This document shows, piece by piece, positions 1 through 10,635 of a stretch of DNA of 64,000 nucleotides (positions are counted from its first letter, which is position 1; every line of letters begins with the position of its first letter). The notes below the pieces were generated by a model that worked only from the letters and a program-made list of their open reading frames with translations, was not told where the DNA came from and ran no database searches. The stretch covers positions 28,066,564 to 28,130,563 of the forward strand of contig NC_092571.1 in the NCBI RefSeq assembly GCF_037975245.1, written 5' to 3'. A program made the translations under genes and the position numbers. Source of the stretch: Apostichopus japonicus. Its lineage: Eukaryota; Echinodermata; Holothuroidea; Aspidochirotida; Stichopodidae.

Positions 1-63
1 CAGATTCACCCCAAGAAAAAACATAAAACAAGATATGTTCAATGAGATAATTATGATATACTT

Positions 64-1666
64 ATTAATGAAATGGGGGTGTAGGCGGTTTTACACTATC
101 TAACGCAACGTAGTCGCCAAGAACCTGAAGTATTTTTAAGGGAGGGCCTGATAATAAGCGGAAACGGATCACCGACCGAAAATATATCGGAATTAGTGGA
201 TTATTTCTTGCTTCCTATTCAGGGGCGTAGCGAAGGTTCTTTTGTTGGGGGGGGGGGGTGGTGATTTGATTTGCCGACGGATCTGGAAGTGGTGACTGAA
301 ATGGGGGAGGGGTCTAAGGGGAGGGGGTGTCCCCCTTCCCTTTTGGAAAATTTTTAGTTTTGAAACATCCTTAGATGCAATCTGGTGTATATTTTAAGTC
401 AAATTTGATTTGCCGACGGATCTGGAAGTGGCGACTGAAATGGGGGAGGGGTCTAAGGGGAGGGGGTGTCCCCCTCCCCTTTGGAAAATTTTTAGTTTTG
501 AAACGTCCTTAGATGCAATCTGGTGCATATTTTAAGTCAAATTTGGCACTGTAGAATTTCCATTTCGATATTATTTTTATGGCAGTCGGCAGAAGAAGAA
601 TTAATTGGGACCAATTATCGAACTGTGTTTTCTCTTTCACCGATCGTTGAAATAGTGAAACTTCGTGATGAAAATGTTCAGAAAACTTTCCGGTAATGAG
701 AAATAACAACATTCATTGATATACAAGCGAGAAACGTTAAAAATTGTGTACAATTCGTGAGCCGTGTCCTTAAGTTTTCCACGGAGAACGAAGAATGACA
801 TCTGCGATGACGTCATTCTGAACAGAGGATAATAACAACACGTTGTCACACGATAGCACGACTCATGGGCTACGGCCTATACGGAAGCCTTTAATTCTAT
901 TTCTTTCACTGAGTTGCCGGCGATTCTGGCACTCGTCTAGCTGAGCCTGGCTACAGTAGCTATACTGACGGCCGTGACATTATCAGTTATTTGCCGAGAG
1001 GTTTTTAACTTGCAGGCGTCGGGTGATTGGATTGGTGAATGAGTTTATCAGATGAAGAACTGGAAAATCGAAAAAACCGATAAAGAAGCTCCCGTTCTCC
1101 TTTTCTCTATTCAGCTTTCCTTCTTTCTTCCCCTTCCGCTCTCTTCACCTTTTCTCCTTTTGCCGACAGACCCAAAATTTGCCGACAGCGACCAAATTAT
1201 TATATATAATATAATAAATAAAAAATAAAACCAAAATCTCAAAGGTTTACTTGTTAACTCAAGGTTTCATACTAACGAAGAATCAGCTGACTCTCAAGGT
1301 TCACACGAAGCTCTTTTAGATGCTCTTATAGCTGCATTATGAGCCCATAAAAACTCGTGCACAGAAAGTTGATGCATTTTGAGAACGAGACGCCCAGGCC
1401 GAATATAAAATATTCAAAGGCTATACTACTGATGAAGCTCCTATAAAGTTTGAGAGCAGAAACCGGTCTAGTTGGTCATAAGAACCTACACTAGTCTCTC
1501 TTACTATTAACAGTACACTCAATTCACCTAATAGGTGCAATTATGCTTCACCACGAGGAGCATGCTATAAGTTCATGTTCCTTGGGCCCTCCCTTAAAAA
1601 TACTTCAGGTTCTTGGCGACTACGTTGCGTTAGATAGTGTAAAACCGCCTACACCCCGTTTCATTC
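64..1666. mobile_element. 1.6-kb element with long TIRs and 19-bp flanking direct repeats
   Basis: Bases 67-148 and 1585-1665 are near-perfect inverted copies of about 81 bp, outer end AATGAAA then a G-run and GTGTAGGCGG. They differ mainly in the length of that G-run. Immediately outside, a 19-bp sequence starting AGATAATTATG is repeated directly at 45-63 and 1667-1685, as expected for a target-site duplication but unusually long for a TIR element. No transposase reading frame is visible inside. The interior holds a tandem 139-bp repeat (264-541), a hAT-like end CAGGGGCGTAGCG at 220 and several TTTGCCGAC motifs. This looks like a non-autonomous DNA element or fold-back element; I cannot assign a superfamily. 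Confidence 0.7.
264..541. repeat. Tandem duplication, two 139-bp units with a G/C-rich hairpin
   Basis: Two nearly identical units (264-402, 403-541) begin ATTTGATTTGCCGACGG. Each contains GGGGAGGGGG followed by a 3-base loop and a CCCCC-TCCCC arm, then TTTGGAAAATTTTTAG and AGATGCAATCTGGTG. The hairpin half also recurs near 25,550, 48,470, 60,970 and 61,300, so it is a dispersed repeat that was locally duplicated here. Confidence 0.85.
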
Positions 1667-1686
1667 AGATAATTATGATATACTTG

Positions 1687-4600
1687 CTAACTGTGCATTG
1701 ATTTTCCCTGACAGTAATAGTCAGCACTATAGTACTGAGCCGTATCTAATTAATACGTGATGTCGCGTAGGCCTGGTAATTGCCTTAGTTTCAAATTTGG
1801 AATAAAAACGATCGCGTTTCAGGAAAGAACAGCTGGATATATATTAGGCTTTTCTTTCACCAAGTTATGCCTATTAGGAATTTAAAGTACTCCCACATAA
1901 AAAAAAACGCAACTGATTTCCAAAAAGGGGGGGCCGGGGCCGGGTCGGCCCCCCCTGGATCCGCCCCTGGTTGTGTTTTGTATTTACGTGTGATCCGTAA
2001 CCGATGAGGTGGTTAGGCTATTTGCTATACACTTAACCATGGTAGGATATTATTTTTGCGTATTTTTGGAAATTCTAAAAAATACTTTTTCTCCCTCTTA
2101 ATACCAGATGTGGTCTTCCGTTTTATTCATAGATGGGTGTACTAGAGCCTTGTTAACATGACATTAGTTGCATTTAACACGATATGCCAGATTCGCGTGA
2201 ATTTTTCGAAAGTGTTTTGTTCAATCTTTTCGTAAAATTTGAAAGGTGTACCAACTTACTTTTCTTACACAATTGGTAATTTCTCTGCTGATTTTTGTTT
2301 TTTCCCCCTCTATACAGTGAAGTGAATACGTTGTGCATTGAGTATAAACTTCACGCGAATGCAAGAAAACGATGCGGGGATTTCCAGCAGACAAATGTTT
2401 TCTTTGCGGGATTACTGAGTCAGTTGAAGGGAATCCCGCACCTTAGAGGGAACACTGAATTGAAGTCAAATTCATACGAAAGAAAACGTTTACTAACTAA
2501 CATACAATATAAATTTTAAAAAAATGTGGAATGGCAATATTGTTCAAAACATTTCCCGCGAGGCTGATTTATTACAGCAGCTTTTCCCGCGCTGGGCCAT
2601 GGGTGTCAGTGTGACCCATATACTGTACCCTGAAGTGTGCGAAACTAGCCATTGACATTGCCCTTGTGAGTGGGTTTTACAACCTGCGTCCTGGGTTACC
2701 TGCTTTCTTCAATTCAGTACACAAAACACTAATGATTATCAATAACCCAACAGAAGACTCAACATATAATTTTGTTATCTTATTTTTTTTTCTTTTTATA
2801 GTTTCAAAGGAAATTAAGGAATAGTGGAAAATGAGACGAAATAGTGGATTTGAAAATACACTATTCCGCTGGAATAGTCGTAAATATTCTAAATTTCGAC
2901 CCCTGCTTACAATTAACGAGATTAGCCACAAATGGTGATATTATTTAAGTCTGTGTGATGTAGTATATTTTTGGTTATCATACTCTTTACAACAAAATTC
3001 TACAGTTAGGATGCTTCAATAATATTCTTAACAGAGGCTAAATCATATGCAAATGTTAGTACACACAATCCAATATTTATGCAAGCTAAGAGGAAGGGTT
3101 TTATGCAATGATTATTCCTTTAGGAACAAACAGTCCCTGATACGTGGAAATTGGGACTCCTTTGTTCCACTGGAGATGATGCCTTGTCATGTTTTCATCT
3201 TTGTTATGAATATGAAATGAAGACATATGTAACTAGTGGCAGAATCAGAATTACTAGGATCTGTCTAATGGACGATGCAGGTATCATTATCGAAACAGTT
3301 TTGTTTTTACTCATTACAGTAGTTGGAGTGACATGACCCGCTATGAAGCCATTTTTAGAAAGCAAAGCTATAAATGGCAATAGTTTACATGGTGTTATAC
3401 TTGTCTGAAATGCTTTGCAAATACAAATAGGTCAGATATTGTCACCTTGTTTGATTTAATTGTACATAAATACCACCTTGATTTTTTAAGAATTATTGGT
3501 TGCAAAAACACTTTTTTCTTCTCCTTTTTTTTAAGAAGGAACAGTTTGTCACAAAATGTCCTTTTGTCAAATGAGAAATTTTGCTTGATTTTGTTCTTTT
3601 TTGCAGTACCCATTTACATGAAGTAGTTAAATTGCAAAAGGTAGAGAATGGAATACAGAATGAATAATTACTGGCAGATTCTTTAATCTGTTCTAAAGGC
3701 AAATAAAAAACTGCGGGAAATGTTATGCAAGAGTCATTATTAGTGTACATTCATTCCTGAGAATGAATTAAAAATAAACGTCATAGGGAAAATGGTATAA
3801 GTTCTCTGAAATATATTTTTGGAAAATTTTATAAGAAAGGCAAATAATTAATGAGAAATATTGATACCTTAAAAAAACAACAGTAGATATGGGTTTATGA
3901 CCCACTCTTCGGATACTCTTTTAGTTCGGATTTTCGTCTCTGTGGGTGTTTGTATAGGCGCGCGTCAACAGTTCGTTAGGCTAGCGTTTACTTACAGTAT
4001 TAGGCCTACTGGTACCCAAATGCTGTAAGACACGTCCATGTATGCAAACACACATCAATTCATGCATCAATGCAACGTACGACTTGTTGATATTGTGTTT
4101 TAATGCTATGATGTAGGTTTGAATGAATTCGATGAAACTTTGTCCTACTGTACTTTGGTTCTAGCGTGGTGCATGCGGTACCATGGCGTAGTTTAGCCTA
4201 CGTTCTACATACATGCTACATACATGCATAAGCGTGTATGATATATGAAACACCTTACAACTTGCAGGTTTAAGCTAGCGATCACACTTCGCCCTTGGCT
4301 AAAAATAATTTGATCTATTTCACCAGATTGGTTTCCTTGGAAGATTTCTTCACAGCCATATAGAAGTTTCCAGTTGCTAGGGGCTCGTGTGGCTTTCCTT
4401 GCCTATAACATGGGCCGTTCGTAGCGTGTTCAATTCGACAGTTGTTCACTAATATTCAGTGTTGGTAATACTGCATCAGAAATTTGCATACTTTTAATAT
4501 TTCACTCTAAGGCAAGGTTGCCAGTTTTTCTGGCAACCGGCCAATTTAGCGGCCCAATTGTATGAGAAAGTACCTAATACGAAATAACTGTTACTTTATG

Positions 4601-6850
4601 ATTAGGAAATATATGGTTTCGCAATAAGTTGCAATTGTGGTCTCTCAGCTGAGCATTAGCGAGTGAAGCGGGTTGAAAAACAACGGAGTCGGACTGAACA
4701 ACAGTCCCTTTGGGGGAATTTATCAGTTTTGTGGGGCTTCTCTTACATTTGTAAAGGTGTTGGGTTAGCGGGTTTGATGAGGGCAAATGAAAGGAATGGA
4801 TTTTCCTCCCATTTGTGATTTGTAGATCTGGTACTATTGTTTCGATACGCGTTTCTTTAGTTTAATTAACTCAGATAATGGAATGCAAAGAAGGTCCCTG
4901 GGTGTCCTACAAGTATGTCGAATTTTGATTGTTATTATCATTGTCATAACTTTATTGCCACGTTTCTCAGGAAGTAACAAGTATATGATTTCTTGTATTG
5001 CAAAATAGATCGAAAAGATCAGTAAACGACTCCAGTATTTCTGAAATTCTTCAGAATGTACGTACCTTTGGATTTCATCTGGTCTTTGTTGCATCTAATA
5101 CATTGCCCAGACTGACAGACGAAAATATATTATATAGCTTCATTATTAATCCTAGTATATTATATCTTAATTTAAAAAGCAGCATTTTGCATTGGATCTC
5201 AAAGACTTCTCATGTCATAATATCATAAAAATGAAGGGTAGGAATTTTCCGTTCCGTAGCGTGGAAAACCTTCAAAATCAATATCCAAGCCGTTAGCGAA
5301 GTCGTGGAAACAGTAAAAGTATCAAAAGTCCCATGACGGGGAATGCTTCTTTTTGTTTAACCGTGCTTTGTTTTCTTGCAAATTTCTTCAAAACTGCTTG
5401 ACTTCCTGAGGAGTGGTGAGTGGAAAGGGTAATGCGAATGTCTTCTTGTTGTCATCTTGATCAATATACCCGTAACACTTTATAACCTTGGTACAAAATC
5501 GCAATTTGATGTAAAATGCTACTTTAACATGATTTTCACCTTGAATACATCTATCACCTTGCAAACATTTCGATGTGAAAGAAATACTTAATATTGTTAT
5601 GATTTTGATATTGTTTTTATGTTAATTGAGGCAATCATGCAAATTTCGAAATTCATACCTTGTGAATATAGCTATGTTTTGTTTTATATTTCTTTTGTTT
5701 GTTTTATAGTAGACATGCAATGTATACCTTGAACTGTTTTGTGCTGCATTTTAGTGTAAATGAACTTCATAAAGTCACGTTGTGGTCTATATATCGTTAA
5801 AACGATCATTTATTTTGTGTTTTTGTTATTTTTGGTGAGGTGTCCTTTTCAAAATTGATAAAATTACAGTTTTTGTCTGATCATGGAAAAGCATAGTTAC
5901 ACGATAGCAATTGTTGTATATTAAATTTAGGGCCTACCTTTCTTTATTGATTTATATTTGTTGTTTGATATATATATATAGCAAGTATATAGCAAATATA
6001 TAATAGTAGGTTTCAAAAGCATGGGTTTCATAAAATCTGAAGAATTGATTTAGTGACAAAGGTAGGGAATTCGACCCGCTTTGCATGGGAGCCACACAAT
6101 CTCGATTATATATCCTTGCCTTAGGGGATCCAGGGATAGCCTAGCTACTACTGGTGTACCCCGCCCCCTATTTTTAACCTCAAAAAAGAAGTTAGTTATC
6201 ATAGCAAGGTAAATATAGACCTTTATATAATTTTATATCTTTAGGAGAAGGACCCAAACACAGGAAAGTCGGCTTCAGCGACACTGTCACACTTTTTTTT
6301 AGAATCATGGATCCGCCTTTGTGCCTACTGCGTAGTGGATGCATTGACCTTATATATAATGCATTGAATGCTTTGCTGATGATCTTTTTACTTCATTCAT
6401 GATATCGGCCTACCGGGTTTATAAAGAATTCATACACCAGTCTGGACGTATTCGATCTTTTTTGTAATATAATGAGTAAATTGGGTAAACTGTTTTAGCC
6501 TATAATCAGACTTATGGGTACATTGTCATTCTAACCAGGGCGCATTTAATATATCCATCCACCCTGCAAGAACACGTTTATGGCAAGCCTTGTGACAATT
6601 GCCCTGTGTAATATATACGCGTATTAATAGTTCGAATTGATCCTGGTGTTATCAAGATGTCCATGATACCAGCTCATTTTTATGCACGGAACTCCTTGAT
6701 AAGATACATATCCAATATGCAGAATTTGAGCGATAGTAAGGCAAAGGTCAGAAATAGATCTGTGTCAGCAAACGACAGCAACTTCCACACCAGCTAAAAT
6801 CGTAGTGCAGTTACATGTGAACTGTAGGTTCATGTGTATTGTGTAAATGT
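1687..6850. other. Gene-free stretch
   Basis: AT-rich sequence with scattered short open frames (the longest under 90 codons, none with recognisable domains or good splice context). I see no convincing exon, RNA gene or intact mobile element apart from the MITE end at 1927-1969. Confidence 0.5.
1927..1969. mobile_element. Solo end of a hAT-like MITE
   Basis: A G-run and C-run inverted pair is followed by CCTGGATCCGCCCCTG, which read on the other strand begins CAGGGGCGGATCCAGG. This is a typical hAT-type terminus and resembles the fragment near 60,378. No partner end was found. Confidence 0.45.
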
Positions 6851-6990
6851 ACATAGGCGTAGGAGCCCGATTTGATTGGGGGGGGGGGGGGCGGTTGTAA
6901 CGACTTGCCCGAAAAATATAATCAAAATCTTTTCGCGCGTTCAACATGTTAATGTGCATATCATATAGGCATTCATCGGTTATAACATCG
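6851..6990 (+). mobile_element. Fragment of the CATAGGCGTAGGAGCC MITE family
   Basis: It starts CATAGGCGTAGGAGCCCG, then a run of 12 G, then GGTTGTAACGACTTGCCCG and the tract leading to ATGCATATCATATAGGCATTC-like sequence shared with the fuller copy at 44,438-44,906. The distal end is missing. Confidence 0.6.
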
Positions 6991-6998
6991 CATGCCAA

Positions 6999-7270
6999 CA
7001 GGGGCGTCAATCCGATTTGAAACGTGGGGGGGGGGGGGACGGAATCGATTCGAGTATTCCGGCCGTAAGTACTATCTAAGCGGAGCGCCACCATCGGTTG
7101 GCGCGCAGCGTACAAGAAAATTTTTCTTCTGGCAGACCCCTCAGATTGCAGGAAACGGCACTTCCCGAGCATTATGGCAGAAAGCAACACCCCTAAAATT
7201 GATAAAAATTTCCGGCAATTTTTTATTTTGGGAAATATTCTTGAAGGAAGTGATCGCCATTTATTCCTAA
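6999..7270 (+). mobile_element. MITE fragment beginning CAGGGGCGTCAATCCG
   Basis: A hAT-like left end with an 11-13 base G-run 25 bp inside it. At 7,065-7,175 it carries the module TCTAAGCGGAGCGCCACCAT followed by GGTTGGCGCG, which is also found inside the MITEs at 56,452 and 57,879. I could not define the right end. The reading frames here (either strand) are repeat sequence, not genes. Confidence 0.45.
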
Positions 7271-7357
7271 GTTTACCAATTCCTCGTCTCCCAGAAGCGC
7301 CCAACATTTAAGATATCGAAACATTTTCGTGTTGGCTGATCCATGATCACCGCCCAT

Positions 7358-7871
7358 CAAGGGCGGCGGGAGCACTTTTAATCTGGGGGGGCACCGACAT
7401 CAAAGGGCACTTTGCAGCAATTCGATTGGACTGATGCAGCCTTATATTTAGTACCCTTTACAACTCTTATTGCATTATCTTATTTGTGTACACACATCAC
7501 TCCATCAACGCCCCCCCCCCCCCCCTCTCAAGGAAAATATGCATACTAGCACTGCCATATCCAATGTGCAAATTGGGAAACAAGGAACAAGTTTTCTTTT
7601 GAGACAAAATGAGGCGAAATCATGCTAATTGCTAATGTAGGAATCTTCCGAATTAGAGTTTATTTCTTGTTAATATCTTAACAAATTTGTTTCATTCGAA
7701 ATAGCTTTGAGTTTGACCCACAGAAAAGGCCCTTCCCGAGTGTTCATTCTGGTTCCCTGGCCTCTTGCTAACTTGAGACACCTCAATTTTTATGTAGAAA
7801 ATGGGCACATTTTTAACCTGGGGAAAAGTGGGGGCACGTGCACCCTGTGCCCCCCGGTTCCACCGCCCTTG
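7358..7871. mobile_element. hAT-like MITE, copy 1 (514 bp) with 8-bp TSD
   Basis: Ends are CAAGGGCGGCGGGA and TTCCACCGCCCTTG, inverted relative to each other, flanked on both sides by the 8-bp duplication CCGCCCAT (7350-7357 and 7872-7879). An 8-bp TSD and CA-G-rich termini fit the hAT superfamily. It has G/C-runs near both ends and a 15-C run near 7,510. A second copy lies in the opposite orientation at 57,879-58,538. Confidence 0.85.
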
Positions 7872-8194
7872 CCGCCCATGCCCGTGAGAAGTGGTGACTG
7901 GGTGAAGAAAAAGCCATGCCGTTTGAAAACATGGGCAGAAAAAGTGAAAGTAGCGAAACCTAAGGTAAAACGCGCGATAACGAAGTGATTATTTTCCAGG
8001 TTAATTGAGACTGTATCAAACGCGAGCTTAGGACAAACATATTCAAAGGTAATGGCATTACTAATCCCGATATGTTGTCTGTGAGGTGTGTGGAAAATCC
8101 GCAACGACCATCAAAGAGCAATTGAATATTTAGTCTACTTTCGATTTCGAAAACACTTTTTTTTTAAATTATGACAAAATTTAATGACACCTTT

Positions 8195-8247
8195 GATTTT
8201 GGGGGGGGGGCTGTGCCCCCGGGCCCCAATGGGCACGACGCCACTGA
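8195..8247. mobile_element. Solo MITE end with G-run
   Basis: A run of 11 G, then GCTGTGCCCCCGGGCCCC and the terminus GACGCCACTGA. It reads as the right end of a hAT-like MITE; its left end was not found. Confidence 0.35.
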
Positions 8248-8276
8248 CCCGAGGGGCCTCAGATATAGGCCCATTG

Positions 8277-8637
8277 CAGGGGTGGGCAACCTTTTGAATG
8301 AATGGGCCAGATTTTAGGAGTGAAAGATTGACAGGGCCGCACCTAACCAACGGCCTGCTGCTGATTTCAAACCTTTGATTCCGAGGACGTTCAAGCAATA
8401 GGTGTGTGTACTTAATCTGTATTCATAAAACCATAATGTCAATACAGTCCTGTTGATAATTAATGGTGATAATAGACCAACCTGACAGCATCATAAGTGC
8501 AGATAAATTCTAAGCAGCTAGCTCGTTTTTGGTGATGATGCAAAATAGATTGATTTTTTTCTTTTTCTTGAGACATCTCACGGGCCGCAAAAAAATCACT
8601 GGCGGGCCGCATGTGGCCCGCAGGTTGCCCACCCCTG
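8277..8637. mobile_element. hAT MITE of the CAGGGGTGGGCAAC type (361 bp)
   Basis: Left end CAGGGGTGGGCAACCTTT and right end AGGTTGCCCACCCCTG are perfect inverted repeats. Subterminal GGGCCGC/GCGGGCC motifs sit near both ends. This terminus is well known from hAT (Charlie-like) elements across animals. I see no clean 8-bp TSD, so the insertion is probably old. No coding capacity. Confidence 0.85.
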
Positions 8638-9144
8638 GTCTATAGGAATGATGTCCCAAAATTTCCCCGGACATATAGGCGAAGGAAGCTATCCGCCGCG
8701 ACTGCATGTGAGTTTCTCGACTTTCTGTCCTGGGAGTCATACCACAAAATGGTGCATTTCCTCATACGCCATTATTAATAATTTAAATAACTAACTAATA
8801 AGGCACAGCCCATATCCGAGTTCGTATAGCGAGCTTAGCGCAAATTTGGCGCCAGCATGTTAAACCAGGTTGCTAGGTCTACGAGAATACATTTACATGA
8901 AATTTGAAAACAAGGATAGCAAGACAAACAACTTTTATTATGTTTTCAGGACCTCACACATGCGCATGTATCGTCAGACTTAGTATAGGTCCCATGTGAG
9001 TGGTGGCTAAAGTGATAAGGCATGAAAATAAATCAGTGGTTGTTCGTTGGAGTCCTCAAGCAAGTTACCTCGGTTGCTAGGTGGATTTGCATCTGGTTAT
9101 CGGGTGAATTCTGGTCGGAGCGTACTATGTAACCACCATGTACC

Positions 9145-9874
9145 CAGGGACGTAGCTAAGGCCTGATGATTGGGGGGGGGGGGGGTGTAGTGGCTGAAAA
9201 TCGGTTTTGAAGCCAGAAAATTCCAACTGCTGCTTTGTACCCCCCACCCTCCCGTTACTCGTCAACGATACGGTCAGTGTCAGTCAGAAAACCCAATCTT
9301 TCGCGACTGCACTTCTGTTACGAACTTGTTGCGATACATTTGTACCCACTGGCACTCATTTCAAAAACTTATTGCCCCCCCCCCCCCCCTCCACCGCAAC
9401 CAAATATTTTTGTGAAATTCGGGCAATATGCTGATAGCTTTTTGGATAATTTGCAATGTGTTTTTCAGTGGTTATACTGATATTATTTTAAAAAAAAATT
9501 GGGTTATATTTTTCGGGCAAGTCGTTACAACCCCCCCCCCCCCCCCCACAAACCAAATTGGGCTCCTACGCCTATGACGGTAGTTCTATTAGGCATTTTT
9601 TTGTAGTATTCAAAATCATAAGAAGATTTGTACGGTGGAGTATAAGAATCGCGAGAAACAATTTCCCAAAGTGGCAAGGAAAACGTGGTAAATATGACAG
9701 GTTAAAGGTCAATTTTGACCGAAATTTTAAAAAAAAATTACATGAAAAGGCCTAGATAAACTAGATTGCGACAGTCGGAAATTCCGACTGTCGCACTCCA
9801 ATTTTCCAACTAGCGTCAGTTTTACCATGGCTTGGGGGTGAGACACACCCACACCCCCTCTAACGACGTCCCTG
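9145..9874. mobile_element. Candidate MITE, CAGGGACGTAGCTAAGG ends (730 bp)
   Basis: The left end CAGGGACGTAGCTAAGG and right end CTAACGACGTCCCTG are imperfect inverted repeats with G/C-runs nearby. It contains a fragment of another family (to 9,576). No TSD is visible. Its right edge coincides with the point where the hAT transposase remnant at 9,875-10,211 stops. Confidence 0.5.
9385..9576 (-). mobile_element. CATAGGCGTAGGAGCC-family fragment, nested
   Basis: On the minus strand it starts CATAGGCGTAGGAGCCCAA, then a run of about 18 G, TTGTAACGACTTGCCCG, and the conserved block AACCACTGAAAAACACATTG also seen in the copies at 10,430 and 44,438. Confidence 0.6.
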
Positions 9875-10211
9875 CGCGGTGAATATGGAACACGATCACA
9901 TGGTTCAGCCTCTGTTGAGTCATGGTGCTCCGTAGCCTTGTCTTCAAACGCCTCAAAGCACTAAAAGATCTCTCGGCTTCCGTCTAACTGGCGGAGGAGA
10001 CGAGGAGCAACCGCAAGAGAGCTTCGACTTCACCAAACATAGCCCGTACCACTGGATTCATCAACTTGAATAATTGTCTATACCCTTCAACCGACGACGA
10101 ATGGAACTGGCCTCGAAATAAAGGCAGACTAAGCTTAATTAAATTAAGATTGTTGGAGAGCTCGGGGTACCAACTCACGAGATCTGGGTGAAATTTTCCA
10201 TACAGCAACAT
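9875..10211 (-). pseudogene. hAT transposase C-terminal (dimerisation) domain remnant
   Basis: Reading minus from 10,211, the frame gives a segment ending MFGEVEALLRLLL, then after an in-frame TAG at 9,984-9,986 continues TEAERSFSALRRLKTRLRST, MTQQRLNHVIVFHIH. The ERSFSALRRLKTRLRSTM block is the diagnostic hATC motif of hAT transposases (ZMYM-like group). Most of the transposase is missing and the internal stop makes it dead. The frame is cut at the boundary of the MITE at 9,145-9,874. Hydrophobic helix residues upstream fit the usual C-terminal dimerisation fold. It shows that autonomous hAT elements, which could drive the MITEs here, have been active in this genome. Confidence 0.8.
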
Positions 10212-10429
10212 TGAGTGATATTCGAGGATATGAATCCTAAGATGTGTAAGCCGTAACCAAATAGAGCCACGACACTACTCTTTTTCCAAATGTGTGGGGG
10301 GGACATTTGATATTGTTTCCCCAATCCATCGAAATGTGGGGGGGACGTGTCCCCCCCCCCGTCCTCCCCTGGATTGACGCCCATGCATGCCAATAACATA
10401 CAATTATTTTCCGTGTTATTACCGTTCCA

Positions 10430-10635
10430 TATTGGTTAGAATTATTGGGAAAGTCGTTACAATAATAATGATAATAATAATAATAGTAATATAAGTTTAA
10501 CCATTGAAAAACACATTGCAAAATATTTTCTTTCAGTAGGTGCCCGAAAATTCTCAGCATATTTCCCGAATTTCCACCCCAAAAAATGGTTGGGGCTGTA
10601 GCCCCCAGTCCACCCCCCCGCCTCCAACGCCTATG
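10430..10635 (-). mobile_element. CATAGGCGTAGGAGCC-family fragment
   Basis: It ends CCTCCAACGCCTATG, preceded by C-runs and GGCTGTAGCCCCC, with the family blocks CCATTGAAAAACACATTGCA and TAGGTGCCCGAAAATTCTCA and a short (AAT)n-like tract. One end is missing. Confidence 0.6.

Noticed and set aside
6765-7307. 180-codon minus-strand frame
   Set aside because: It runs through two MITE fragments with G-runs (translated as proline and glycine tracts), so it is not a gene.
8277-8637. TSD for the CAGGGGTGGGCAAC MITE
   Set aside because: The adjacent octamers (GCCCATTG and GTCTATAG) do not match, so no TSD is claimed.
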